A stretch of DNA of 34,666 bases from Pseudomonas sp. C2B4 (GCF_013359695.1 NZ_JABFMU010000064.1:1-34666); one strand, 5' to 3'; counted from the stretch's first letter, positions 23,604-31,517 are shown. Notes: generated by a model not told the origin, from the letters alone. Numbers and translations: made by a program.

Positions 23604-25381
23604 TGCAGGTCTCCTTGCATCATGAGGGTGTAGAGCGGGTCGTGAGCCGCTGCCTCGTACAAGGTCCACAGCGACGGAAGCAAATATCGTTCGAGCGACC
23701 GGATCGCATCCGGAACGCGAACGCGGCACGCGGGTAGAAGTGCCCAACCCTGGGAAAGTATTGGAAAGCCGGGGCTGCCTGGGGTGAGGGACGGGCCGCT
23801 GCCCCAACTGAGCAGGTTCAGGTCAAACAGCCTGACGCCGAAATGTATCTCGACCATTTCGGAAAGTCGGTGAATCAAGTCTGACCGCTGCGCTTCGTGA
23901 CAGCAGTAAGCGCAGTAGAGCGCGAGCCCGATATCTTCATTCGCAGGGGTACAGATGTAGTCCGTCAAGGCATCCAACGCCACTTCGTCAAGCCGCAGGT
24001 GTCCGTTATTGACGGCGGCCGAAATCGCGGGTCGGAGGTCACCCAGTCCGACATTTCGCTGTGTTTCACCCACGTCTCGCGCGCCGATCGGCTCGTAACT
24101 CACGTCTACGAGCAAGCGGGTTTTCTTCTCGGAGGGATGGCCAGGCTCAAAAACGAGTCGCGACTGTTGCCCGGCGATGGCAGGTAGCACCGTGACGGCG
24201 CCGCTGTCGAACCGCAGCAGGACGTTCACGACAGGCTCGTCCGATTCTATGGTCACGGCCATTCTCGACGGATGCAATGTAGCCTTCGCAGTCGAAGGAA
24301 CATCCACTGAGCGCAGTTCTTCACCCAAGGTCTCGAAACCACGGCCCTGAATCCTGAAAGGAGTGTCTCGCTCCGTGAGCCGACGCCGAACGCACGCTAT
24401 GAACGAACTCATCTCGTTGGTTTGAATTGGGGATGGCGGCGTTGACGTCATGTGACCTTGGAAACCGCTCGGAGTCGGCACCTGCCTCCACTCAGGTACG
24501 GCTGAGCCGAGAATCATTTTTTCAATCACATCTGCTGGCGAGGGTCTTGGCGGCAGCGACGGGCCGCCTCCGCGTTCGTGCATGCACAATTGCAGGGGCA
24601 CCTCCGACAGCCATTCCTTGCGCGACACGATGCGTGCATCCGGAATCTGGTTGAGCAGAGTGAGTGGGCCGAACCGCTTTTCCAGGCGCGCCGGAACAAG
24701 ACGCTTCAACTGCTCGTGCAAACGATCCGCACGGATCACGCCCGCGCGGGACGCCTCCTCTGGCTCAGGCTCGATAATTTCGCGGTGCATGCCGCGCAGA
24801 CATTCGACAAGCGCCTGGGAATAAACTGCGCGATAGCGTTCGGCGGACTCCGTGACGTTGCGTATTTCATAGGCCGCGTTGCCTCGGGCACATGCGAAAA
24901 AAACATCGACCTTTTGTTCAAAATCGCAGGCCACTTCGTTCGGAAAAATTTCGGTGCCCGTAACCTGCGTGGCCTGGATGCCATCCGGCGCCGTTCTGCA
25001 GGCATCCGAAATGAGTACAACATGAGGTATGCCGCAATAGCGCGCGAGCTGGATGCTGCCTTCTACATTGATCGCCTCTCCCGTATTGAGAGGGGCACGC
25101 GAAAGCAGCCAGCGCTCACCGCGGTTATAAACACCGTGTCCCGCGAAGTAGACTATGAGTTGTCCGACGGTGCCACGCTCAACCAGCTCCGCGATCGCAT
25201 CGCACACTTGATGGACCCGTACCTCGCCAGAGACTTCGTCGCACAGAACCTTGAGGTAATCGTCGCCGATGCCTTGCGACTCGGCCCATCGTTTCATCTG
25301 CCTGATGCCTTCTCCGACAGCAGAGAGTTCCGGCAAGCCCCGGGCTTTCTTTACACCGATCAGGACGACTGCGCGCTCCAT
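23600..25381 (-). CDS. Caspase-family (peptidase C14) protein, 593 aa
   Basis: The start at 25381 (MERAVVLIGVKKARGLPEL) has GAGGAAAG directly upstream. A 13-codon extension is possible but not needed. Residues 1 to about 245 are a caspase-like fold: strand 1 VVLIGV, His82 in LIVYFAGHGVY, and Cys128 in VVLISDACRTAPDG, so the His/Cys dyad is intact. Residues about 300-420 look beta-rich (FRIQGRGFETL, ATLHPSRMAVTIE, RLVFEPGHPSEKKTRLLVDVSYE). Residues about 430-593 are helical and end with ILSQGWALLPACRVRVPDAIRSLERYLLP. The C-terminal regions may sense a signal or bind partners. It is the first gene of the five-gene operon, and its stop overlaps the hydrolase start. No signal peptide is present, so it is cytoplasmic. 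Confidence 0.9.
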   Translation of the reverse strand: MERAVVLIGVKKARGLPELSAVGEGIRQMKRWAESQGIGDDYLKVLCDEVSGEVRVHQVCDAIAELVERGTVGQLIVYFAGHGVYNRGERWLLSRAPLNTGEAINVEGSIQLARYCGIPHVVLISDACRTAPDGIQATQVTGTEIFPNEVACDFEQKVDVFFACARGNAAYEIRNVTESAERYRAVYSQALVECLRGMHREIIEPEPEEASRAGVIRADRLHEQLKRLVPARLEKRFGPLTLLNQIPDARIVSRKEWLSEVPLQLCMHERGGGPSLPPRPSPADVIEKMILGSAVPEWRQVPTPSGFQGHMTSTPPSPIQTNEMSSFIACVRRRLTERDTPFRIQGRGFETLGEELRSVDVPSTAKATLHPSRMAVTIESDEPVVNVLLRFDSGAVTVLPAIAGQQSRLVFEPGHPSEKKTRLLVDVSYEPIGARDVGETQRNVGLGDLRPAISAAVNNGHLRLDEVALDALTDYICTPANEDIGLALYCAYCCHEAQRSDLIHRLSEMVEIHFGVRLFDLNLLSWGSGPSLTPGSPGFPILSQGWALLPACRVRVPDAIRSLERYLLPSLWTLYEAAAHDPLYTLMMQGDLQ

Positions 25382-25487
25382 TTCTTTCCTCGGCGATCGC
25401 GTCAATTTCGAGCCTGGCAATTCGCGCGCTGGAATTAATGTCGGTGTCGTTTGCGCGCAGCATCAAGCAGCGTTGATTGGTTTAAAG

Positions 25488-25501
25488 GATAGACGTCTAT
25501 C
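25488..25501. promoter_or_regulatory. Perfect 14-bp palindrome upstream of the caspase operon
   Basis: GATAGACGTCTATC is a perfect palindrome centred about 113 bp before the caspase start codon, in an AT-rich stretch (TTTAAAGGATAG, then CTGGAAAAAAGAAGG). It may be an operator for a regulator not encoded in the window. I could not fix convincing -35 and -10 boxes. Confidence 0.45.
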
Positions 25502-25585
25502 TGGAAAAAAGAAGGCAAGGATGCTCACCGCCAAACATTTGCAATGTCGATGACGCCAGCCAGCGTTCGATAACACTGAATTGAA

Positions 25586-25625
25586 CGCCCGGGCGCCCTC
25601 GACACATGTCGGGTGAACCCGGGCG
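25586..25625 (-). terminator. Strong hairpin after the aldonate dehydratase gene
   Basis: Arms CGCCCGGG (25586-25593) and CCCGGGCG (25618-25625) pair, and a second small palindrome (CGACACATGTCG at 25600-25611) sits in the loop. It lies 11 bp past the dehydratase stop. No T-tract follows on the minus strand, so it may end or stabilise the transcript rather than act as a textbook terminator. Confidence 0.45.
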
Positions 25626-25635
25626 CATCGATCAA

Positions 25636-27423
25636 TCAGTGCGAATGCCGCGGCTCGCCGCCACTGCGGGCAATCACCCGCAGGTGCAAGGTCGCCGGTT
25701 CCAGGCAGCCGCCGGTGGACAGTTGGCCGACCAGTTGACGGTACAGTTCCTGCCAAGGGGTTTGTGACGGTGGGAAGCTCGGCGTCCACTCGGCGCGACG
25801 TCGAGCCATCTCCGCTTCATCGACCAGCAAGTTGACCGATCGTGCATTGAGATCCACGCGCAGGCGGTCGTTGGTCTTGAGCAGGGCCAGGCCACCGCCC
25901 ACGGCCGCTTCCGGGGACATGTTGAGGATCGAAGGGCTGGCGGAGGTGCCGCTCTGGCGTCCGTCGCCCAGGCAGGGCAGGGAGTCGATGCCTTTTTTGA
26001 TCAGCGCGGCCGGTGGCGCCATGTTCACCACTTCGGCACTGCCGGGGTAGCCCACGGTGCCGGCACCGCGGATCACCAGGATGCAGCGCTCGTCGATGTC
26101 CAGTGACGGGTCGTCGATGCGGGCGTGATAGTCCTCCGGTCCTTCGAACACAATCGCCCGGGCTTCGAAGCTGTTCTCCGCGCCGGGCTCCGACAGGTAG
26201 GTCTTGCGGAACGCTTCGCCGACCACCGACATCTTCATGATCGCACTGTCGAAGAAGTTGCCGCTGAGCACGATGAAACCGGCGCGGTGCTTGAGCGGCG
26301 TTTCGAAGGGGTAGATCACGTCGGCGTTACTGGTCAGGCTGCTGCTGACGATTTCGCCGATGCTCTTGCCGCTGACCGTGGCGCAGTCTTCGTGAAGCCG
26401 CCCGGCCTTTTGCAGTTCATGCATCACCGCTGGCACGCCGCCCGCACGGTGGAAACCTTCGCCCAGGTACTTGCCCGCCGGCATGCAATTGACCAGCAGC
26501 GGCACGTCTTCGCCAATCCGTTGCCAGTCGTCCAGGCTCAGCTCGACGCCCATGTGTCGGGCGATGGCGATCAGGTGCGGAGGGCAATTGCTCGACGCGC
26601 CCAGTGCCGAAGCGACGGCGATGGCGTTCTCGAACGCCTCGCGGGTCATGATCTGCGACGGGCGTACGTCCTGCATCACGAGTTCACAGATGCGCTTGCC
26701 GGTGGCGTAGGCCATTTGCCCGCGCTCGCGATAAGGCGCCGGAATGCTCGCGCAACCCGGCAACGACATGCCCAGGGCTTCGGCCAGGGCGTTCATCGAC
26801 AGGGCGGTGCCCATGGTGTTGCAGTGACCCACCGAGGGCGATGCCGCGGTGGTCATTTCCATGAAGCCTTCGTAATCGATTTCCCCGGCGGCCATCAGGT
26901 TGCGCGCATGCCAGAGCACGGTGCCGGAGCCGATCAGTTCACCCTTGTGGTGACCGTCGAGCATCGGCCCACCCGACAGGACAATGGCCGGCAGGTCAGT
27001 GGTCGCGGCGGCCATCAGGCAGGCGGGCGTGGTTTTGTCGCAACCGGTGGTGAGCACCACGCCGTCCAGCGGGTAACCGTGGAGAATTTCCACCAGCCCC
27101 AGGTAGGCCAGGTTACGGTCCAGCGCGGCGGTGGGCCGGCGTGATTGCTCGGCGATCGGGTGGACGGGGAATTCCATGGGAATGCCGCCGGCATCGCGAA
27201 TGCCGGCCTTGACCCGTTGCGCCAGCTCCAGGTGATGGCGGTTGCACGGAGTCAAATCGCTGCCGGTCTGGGCGATGCCGATGATCGGGCGGCCCGATTG
27301 CAGCTCTTCGCGGGTCATCCCGTAGTTCATGTAGCGTTCGACGTACAGGGCCGTCATGTCCGCGTGGGCAGGGTCATTGAACCATTGCTCGCTGCGCAGG
27401 CGACGCTTGGGGATGTCACTCAT
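25636..27423 (-). CDS. IlvD/Edd-family aldonate dehydratase (arabonate/xylonate type), 595 aa
   Basis: The start at 27423 (MSDIPKRRLRSEQWFNDPAHADMTALY) follows AAGAGAGAA and matches pentonate dehydratases. The Fe-S cluster cysteines are visible in TPCNRHH, TTGCDKTTPA and VGHCNTMGTA. Other IlvD/Edd signatures are LSGGPMLDGHHKG, GCASIPAPYRERGQMA and GDGRQSGTSASPSILNMSPEAA. The size and PTAALDRNLAYLGLVEILHGYPLDG fit the L-arabonate/D-xylonate branch rather than IlvD (about 615 aa with different ends) or Edd. It dehydrates an aldonate to 2-keto-3-deoxy-aldonate. It lies 48 bp after the FAH-fold dehydratase, the next enzyme of a Weimberg-type route, in one operon. Which sugar acid is used cannot be read from the sequence. 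Confidence 0.9.
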   Translation of the reverse strand: MSDIPKRRLRSEQWFNDPAHADMTALYVERYMNYGMTREELQSGRPIIGIAQTGSDLTPCNRHHLELAQRVKAGIRDAGGIPMEFPVHPIAEQSRRPTAALDRNLAYLGLVEILHGYPLDGVVLTTGCDKTTPACLMAAATTDLPAIVLSGGPMLDGHHKGELIGSGTVLWHARNLMAAGEIDYEGFMEMTTAASPSVGHCNTMGTALSMNALAEALGMSLPGCASIPAPYRERGQMAYATGKRICELVMQDVRPSQIMTREAFENAIAVASALGASSNCPPHLIAIARHMGVELSLDDWQRIGEDVPLLVNCMPAGKYLGEGFHRAGGVPAVMHELQKAGRLHEDCATVSGKSIGEIVSSSLTSNADVIYPFETPLKHRAGFIVLSGNFFDSAIMKMSVVGEAFRKTYLSEPGAENSFEARAIVFEGPEDYHARIDDPSLDIDERCILVIRGAGTVGYPGSAEVVNMAPPAALIKKGIDSLPCLGDGRQSGTSASPSILNMSPEAAVGGGLALLKTNDRLRVDLNARSVNLLVDEAEMARRRAEWTPSFPPSQTPWQELYRQLVGQLSTGGCLEPATLHLRVIARSGGEPRHSH

Positions 27424-27471
27424 GATTCGTTTCTCTCTTGTAATTGGATGAATCGACAATCTGTTCCGGCT

Positions 27472-28653
27472 TCAGCGGGCGAGCAGTCCCCGGGATGCCA
27501 GGTTCCGCAACAGGGCACTCACGCCAAAGGTCCAGGGCGTGGCGTCGCTGCTGTGGGTGACCTGGTTGTGCAGGCTGCCGAGCAACGGGCTGCTGATACT
27601 GACCCGGTCGCCCAGTTTGTGGGTGAAACCGCTGCCGACATGATCGCGATCCTCGGTGGGGGCGAACAGAGTACCGAGAAACAGCAGGAAACCATCAGGG
27701 TATTGGTGATTGGCATTGAGGGTCTGGCCGGCCAGGTCCTGCGGATCGCGGCTGATCTGGTTCATGGAACTCGAACCCTGCATCCGGTAGCCGTCTTCGC
27801 CCTGCACGTGCAGGTCGACCACACAGGCGCGCACGTCATCCAGGCTGAAGTGTTCGTCGAACAGGCGAATGAACGGCCCGATCGCACAGGACGCATTGTT
27901 GTCCTTGGCCTTGCTCAGCAACAACGCGCTGCGGCCTTCGAAGTCCCGCAGATTGACGTCGTTGCCCAGGGTGGCGCCGTGGATCCGTCCGCGGCTGTCG
28001 ACCGCCAGCACGATTTCCGGTTCCGGGTTGTTCCACTTGGAACCGGGGTGAATGCCGATCCGGCTACCGCTGCCCACGGCCGCCAGGACGGGTGCCTTGG
28101 TGAAGATTTCCGCGTCCGGGCCGATGCCGACTTCCAGGTATTGCGACCACATGCCCTGTTCGATCAGCAAGGCTTTCAAGCGCATGGCCTGCTCGGAGCC
28201 CGGCACGATCGAACGCAGGTTGTCACCGATCACGGCCTGCACCGTCGCGCGCACCGCCTCGGCCTTGGCTGCGTCACCACCGGCCTGTTCCTCGATGACA
28301 CGCTCGATCATGCTGGCAGCGAAGGTCACACCAGCAGCCTTGATCACTTGCAAGTCCAGAGGCGGCAGCAGGTGGGGTTTGGACGGGTCGGCATCGGGGC
28401 CGGTGTTGGCCAGCAGGGCTTCGACACTGGCAATGAAGGTGCCGGGCGTCTGGCGGACGGCGGCCAGTGGCGATTCGGTTTCCAGCAAGTCACTCAAGGT
28501 CGCAAAACGATCCGACAGATCGAACACGCCGTCGCTGCGCAGAACAATCGGCGAAGGCCCGGCGATCCGGCCCGGCACCCAGGCGCGGCCGATCAGGGTA
28601 CCGGCCACACCATCGACCGGCAGGGTATTTTCGGGAGTAAGCAGTAGCGACAT
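27472..28653 (-). CDS. FAH-fold 2-keto-3-deoxy-pentonate dehydratase, 393 aa
   Basis: The fumarylacetoacetate-hydrolase fold is seen in the C-terminal half: the metal-binding NNPEPEIVLAVDSRGRIHGATLGNDVNLRDFEGRSALLL block and the late GDRVSISSPLLGSLHNQV. The long N-terminal part (VFDLSDRFATLSDLLE, AGVTFAASMIERV) and the total length distinguish it from catechol-pathway FAH enzymes. They fit the 2-dehydro-3-deoxy-D-arabinonate/xylonate dehydratase group (KdaD/XylX-like), which forms 2-oxoglutarate semialdehyde. It is the first gene of the minus-strand arm and is divergent from the LysR gene, with a CGATAAC palindrome in between. Confidence 0.85.
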   Translation of the reverse strand: MSLLLTPENTLPVDGVAGTLIGRAWVPGRIAGPSPIVLRSDGVFDLSDRFATLSDLLETESPLAAVRQTPGTFIASVEALLANTGPDADPSKPHLLPPLDLQVIKAAGVTFAASMIERVIEEQAGGDAAKAEAVRATVQAVIGDNLRSIVPGSEQAMRLKALLIEQGMWSQYLEVGIGPDAEIFTKAPVLAAVGSGSRIGIHPGSKWNNPEPEIVLAVDSRGRIHGATLGNDVNLRDFEGRSALLLSKAKDNNASCAIGPFIRLFDEHFSLDDVRACVVDLHVQGEDGYRMQGSSSMNQISRDPQDLAGQTLNANHQYPDGFLLFLGTLFAPTEDRDHVGSGFTHKLGDRVSISSPLLGSLHNQVTHSSDATPWTFGVSALLRNLASRGLLAR

Positions 28654-28730
28654 GGCGAATCTTCCTGGTTCGTAAAGCCTTCACGCTAGGGCGGGCAGTC
28701 GATAAACTCCAATGAGATATATTCAGTATT

Positions 28731-28749
28731 CGATAACGTCCGGTTATTG
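28731..28749. promoter_or_regulatory. LysR-type operator, divergent promoter
   Basis: CGATAAC-GTCCG-GTTATTG is a 19-bp inverted repeat with one mismatch, containing the T-N11-A signature of LysR sites. A further half-site CGATAAA lies at 28700-28706, towards the dehydratase operon. The palindrome sits between the LysR start (28768) and the FAH-fold dehydratase start (28653). A near-identical site recurs at 29744-29762. Confidence 0.75.
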
Positions 28750-28767
28750 CTGATCCGAGGAATGCCC

Positions 28768-29718
28768 ATGTCTGATCTGTCCTTCTCCAGCTTCTGCGGC
28801 TGGCTCAAATTCCGCCATTTGCTGCTGATCGACACCTTGGGGCGCACACGCAACATGCACCTGGCGGCGCAGCAGATGAACCTCAGCCAGCCGGCCATCA
28901 GCAAGATGCTCAAGGAAATCGAAAGCCTGCTGGGGTTCGCGCTGTTTGAACGCCAACCCAGGAGCATGCCGCCGACGGCGTTGGGCGAGCACGTGCTGCG
29001 CTACGCGCAAATCGCGCTGAACGATGCGCGCTCGTTCGTCGAGCAGATCGGCAGCCTGCGCGAGGGCGGCCATGGTCACCTCAAGGTCGGCGGGATTTTC
29101 GCCGCCACGGCGGTGGCCTTGCCCGAGGCGATCCTGCAGATCAAGCAGCGCTGGCCATTGCTGTCCATTGAAGTGGTGGAGCAGACCAGCAACCACCTGA
29201 TGGAAATGCTTGAGGAGAAGAAACTCGATCTGGCGGTGGCCCGTTTCACCGATCAAAGCCAGCAGCAGCGTTATGACTTCCAGCCCCTGGCGCCCGAACC
29301 GTTCTGCATCGTGGTCAACAGCCGGCACCCGCTGGCGGACGCCGGGCCGACCTCCTTGCAACAACTGGTGGATCTGCCGTGGATTCTCTATCCGGTCGGC
29401 ACGCCGATTCGCGGACGCATGGAGTTGGCCTTCGCCGAAGCGGGGGTGGGGATGCCGCGCAACACCGTCGACACCATCTCCATGCAGACCTTTCTCCAGG
29501 TGCTGCAACGCGGGCCGATGATCGGGATGCTGCCCAACGCCATGGTCCATCCGCTGCTTGAAAGCGGTCAGCTGAAAACCCTGGATACGCCGCTGCACCT
29601 GGTGCCGCAGGATTACGGCATCCTCACGCGCAAGGGCGAGCAACTGGTGGGAGCGGCGCTGGAATTCGCGGAAATACTCAAGGAAAACGCGCGGCTGGCC
29701 AGTGATCTGGCACCTTGA
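28768..29718 (+). CDS. LysR-family transcriptional regulator, 316 aa
   Basis: The start at 28768 has GAGGA 6 nt upstream. An ATG at 28762 is too close to that site. Residues about 15-75 are the LysR HTH (RHLLLIDTLGRTRNMHLAAQQMNLSQPAISKMLKEIESLLGFALFER). Residues about 100-300 are the periplasmic-binding-protein-like inducer domain. The group resembles GbpR/GalR-like LysR proteins controlling sugar and sugar-acid genes. It sits between the two catabolic arms, and 19-bp palindromes with the LysR T-N11-A pattern lie before itself and before the downstream dehydrogenase. It therefore most likely controls both arms in response to a pathway sugar acid. Confidence 0.92.
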   Translation: MSDLSFSSFCGWLKFRHLLLIDTLGRTRNMHLAAQQMNLSQPAISKMLKEIESLLGFALFERQPRSMPPTALGEHVLRYAQIALNDARSFVEQIGSLREGGHGHLKVGGIFAATAVALPEAILQIKQRWPLLSIEVVEQTSNHLMEMLEEKKLDLAVARFTDQSQQQRYDFQPLAPEPFCIVVNSRHPLADAGPTSLQQLVDLPWILYPVGTPIRGRMELAFAEAGVGMPRNTVDTISMQTFLQVLQRGPMIGMLPNAMVHPLLESGQLKTLDTPLHLVPQDYGILTRKGEQLVGAALEFAEILKENARLASDLAP

Positions 29719-29743
29719 GTCAGGCGGGAATGCCGGACTATTT

Positions 29744-29762
29744 CGATAACGGATCGTTATCG
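29744..29762. promoter_or_regulatory. LysR-type operator before the dehydrogenase operon
   Basis: CGATAAC-GGATC-GTTATCG is a perfect 19-bp inverted repeat with 7-bp arms and the T-N11-A pattern. It lies 84 bp before the dehydrogenase start at 29847 and matches the site at 28731-28749 in spacing and arm sequence. Confidence 0.8.
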
Positions 29763-29846
29763 CTTAATCCAAAAATGCCATTGGGAAAGAATCGGTTTGC
29801 GACAGTAGAGTATCGACCAGCTTCCAATCACGGTCAGGAGACTGTC

Positions 29847-31427
29847 ATGCCCGAACTGTCCGGACACAACTTCATCGCCGGTGGCCGCAGCGCCGCCGGG
29901 TCGGTGGTGCTTCACAGCGTTGATGCAACGACCGGGCAACCTTTGCCCACGGCCTTCATTCAGGCCACGGCCGAAGAAGTGAACGCCGCGGCGACGGCCG
30001 CCGCCCAGGCCTATCCGATTTACCGCAATCTGCCGGCCGCACGCCGGGCGCAATTCCTCGACGCCATCGCCGACGAACTGGATGCCCTGGGCGAGGACTT
30101 TGTGGCGTTGGTCTGCCAGGAAACCGCGTTGCCGGCGGCGCGCATACAGGGCGAACGATCCCGCACCAGTGGACAGATGCGCCTGTTTGCCCAGACCCTG
30201 CGGCGCGGTGATTTCTACGGCGCGCGCATCGACTTGCCGCTGCCTGCGCGCCAACCCTTGCCACGGGGCGATCTGCGCCAGTGCCGCCTGGGCGTCGGCC
30301 CGGTGGCGGTGTTCGGGGCCAGTAATTTTCCTCTGGCGTTCTCCACCGCCGGTGGCGATACCGCCGCCGCGCTCGCCGCAGGTTGCCCGGTGGTGTTCAA
30401 GGCCCACAGCGGCCACATGGCGACTGCCGAGCGGGTCGCCGAAGCCATTGTTCGTGCCGCCGGGCAGACCGGCATGCCCCCGGGCGTGTTCAATATGATC
30501 TTCGGTGCCGGCGTGGGTGAAGCGCTGGTCAAGCATCCGCTGATCCAGGCCGTCGGCTTCACCGGCTCGCTCAAGGGCGGCAGGGCGCTGTGCGACATGG
30601 CCGCTGCCCGCCCGCAACCGATCCCGGTGTTCGCCGAGATGAGCAGTATCAATCCGGTGCTGGTACTGCCGCAGGCGTTGCAGGTGCGCGGCGAGCGTAT
30701 CGCCGCCGAACTGGCCGCCTCGGTGGTCATGGGCGCGGGGCAGTTCTGCACCAATCCCGGTCTGGTCATTGGTATCCGCTCCGAGCCGTTCACCACGTTC
30801 GTGCAGACCCTCGGCGCGTTGATGGCCGATCAACCGGGGCAAACCATGCTCAACGCCGGCGGCTTGCGCAGTTATGTGCAGGGTTGTGAAACCTTGCGGG
30901 CGCACCCGCAGATCAGGCACCTGGCAGGGCAGGCCCAGCAGGGCAACCAGGCCCGGGCGCAATTGTTCCAGGCGGACGTCGACCTGTTGCTGACCGGCAA
31001 TGAGTTGCTGCAGGAAGAAATCTTCGGTCCGGCCACGGTGGTGGTTGAAGTGGCTGATCGGGCCGAGCTGTTGGCCGCCCTGCAAGGCTTGCGCGGTCAA
31101 CTGACCGCCACCCTGATCGGTGAAGCGAACGAACTCGAGCAGTGCGCCGACCTGATGGCCGTGCTGGAGCAAAAGGTCGGTCGCGTACTGGTCAACGGTT
31201 ACCCCACCGGCGTGGAAGTCTGTGATGCCATGGTCCACGGCGGCCCCTGGCCGGCGACGTCCGATGCCCGTGGTACGTCCGTGGGGACCCTGGCCATCGA
31301 TCGTTTCCTGCGGCCGGTGTGCTATCAGAACCTCCCCGATGCCTTGCTCCCCGAGGCCTTGAAGAACAGCAATCCACTGGGGCTGACGCGCCTGGTCAAC
31401 GGAGAAAAAACCACCCAGGCACTGTAG
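29847..31427 (+). CDS. 2-oxoglutarate semialdehyde (2,5-dioxovalerate) dehydrogenase, 526 aa
   Basis: The start at 29847 (MPELSGHNFIAGG) has CAGGAG 6 nt upstream. A longer frame covers the operator and is rejected. This is an aldehyde dehydrogenase with catalytic Cys301 in GAGQFCTNPG and general base Glu264 in FAEMSSINPV. The cofactor region is VFGASNFPLAFSTAGGDTAAALAAGCPVVFKAH, and the GFTGSLKGGRAL loop is present. The 'ASNFPLAFS.aGGDTasAlAaGcPVv.K' signature and lack of the usual GG after the Glu fit the KGSA dehydrogenase group. It oxidises the semialdehyde from the FAH-fold dehydratase to 2-oxoglutarate using NAD(P)+. It is the first gene of the plus-strand arm. Confidence 0.92.
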   Translation: MPELSGHNFIAGGRSAAGSVVLHSVDATTGQPLPTAFIQATAEEVNAAATAAAQAYPIYRNLPAARRAQFLDAIADELDALGEDFVALVCQETALPAARIQGERSRTSGQMRLFAQTLRRGDFYGARIDLPLPARQPLPRGDLRQCRLGVGPVAVFGASNFPLAFSTAGGDTAAALAAGCPVVFKAHSGHMATAERVAEAIVRAAGQTGMPPGVFNMIFGAGVGEALVKHPLIQAVGFTGSLKGGRALCDMAAARPQPIPVFAEMSSINPVLVLPQALQVRGERIAAELAASVVMGAGQFCTNPGLVIGIRSEPFTTFVQTLGALMADQPGQTMLNAGGLRSYVQGCETLRAHPQIRHLAGQAQQGNQARAQLFQADVDLLLTGNELLQEEIFGPATVVVEVADRAELLAALQGLRGQLTATLIGEANELEQCADLMAVLEQKVGRVLVNGYPTGVEVCDAMVHGGPWPATSDARGTSVGTLAIDRFLRPVCYQNLPDALLPEALKNSNPLGLTRLVNGEKTTQAL

Positions 31428-31439
31428 TCATCGCTCAAC

Positions 31440-31504
31440 CGCCGGATGAATTGCTCATTCGGCGTGACCCATTCGATAAAAACAATCAGGCATGTCCACA
31501 TGCC
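31440..31504 (+). other. Two hairpins in the dehydrogenase-transporter gap
   Basis: CGCCGGATGA (31440-31449) pairs with TCATTCGGCG (31455-31464), with one wobble position. GGCATG (31489-31494) pairs with CATGCC (31499-31504) just before the AGGGG ribosome site of the transporter gene. No T-tract follows, so they may adjust transporter expression or protect transcript ends. A CGATAAA half-site at 31474-31480 lies between them. Confidence 0.45.
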
Positions 31505-31517
31505 CAGGGGTTACCTC

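Noticed and set aside
14048..25381. Bacterial gasdermin or type III CRISPR (Csx29-like) system
   Set aside because: No small gasdermin-like pore protein, no Cas proteins and no repeat array are present. The CHAT and caspase domains alone do not support either assignment.
29757..31238. 493-codon minus-strand frame opposite the semialdehyde dehydrogenase
   Set aside because: Same reason: it is His/Gln/Arg-rich and antisense to a clear aldehyde dehydrogenase.
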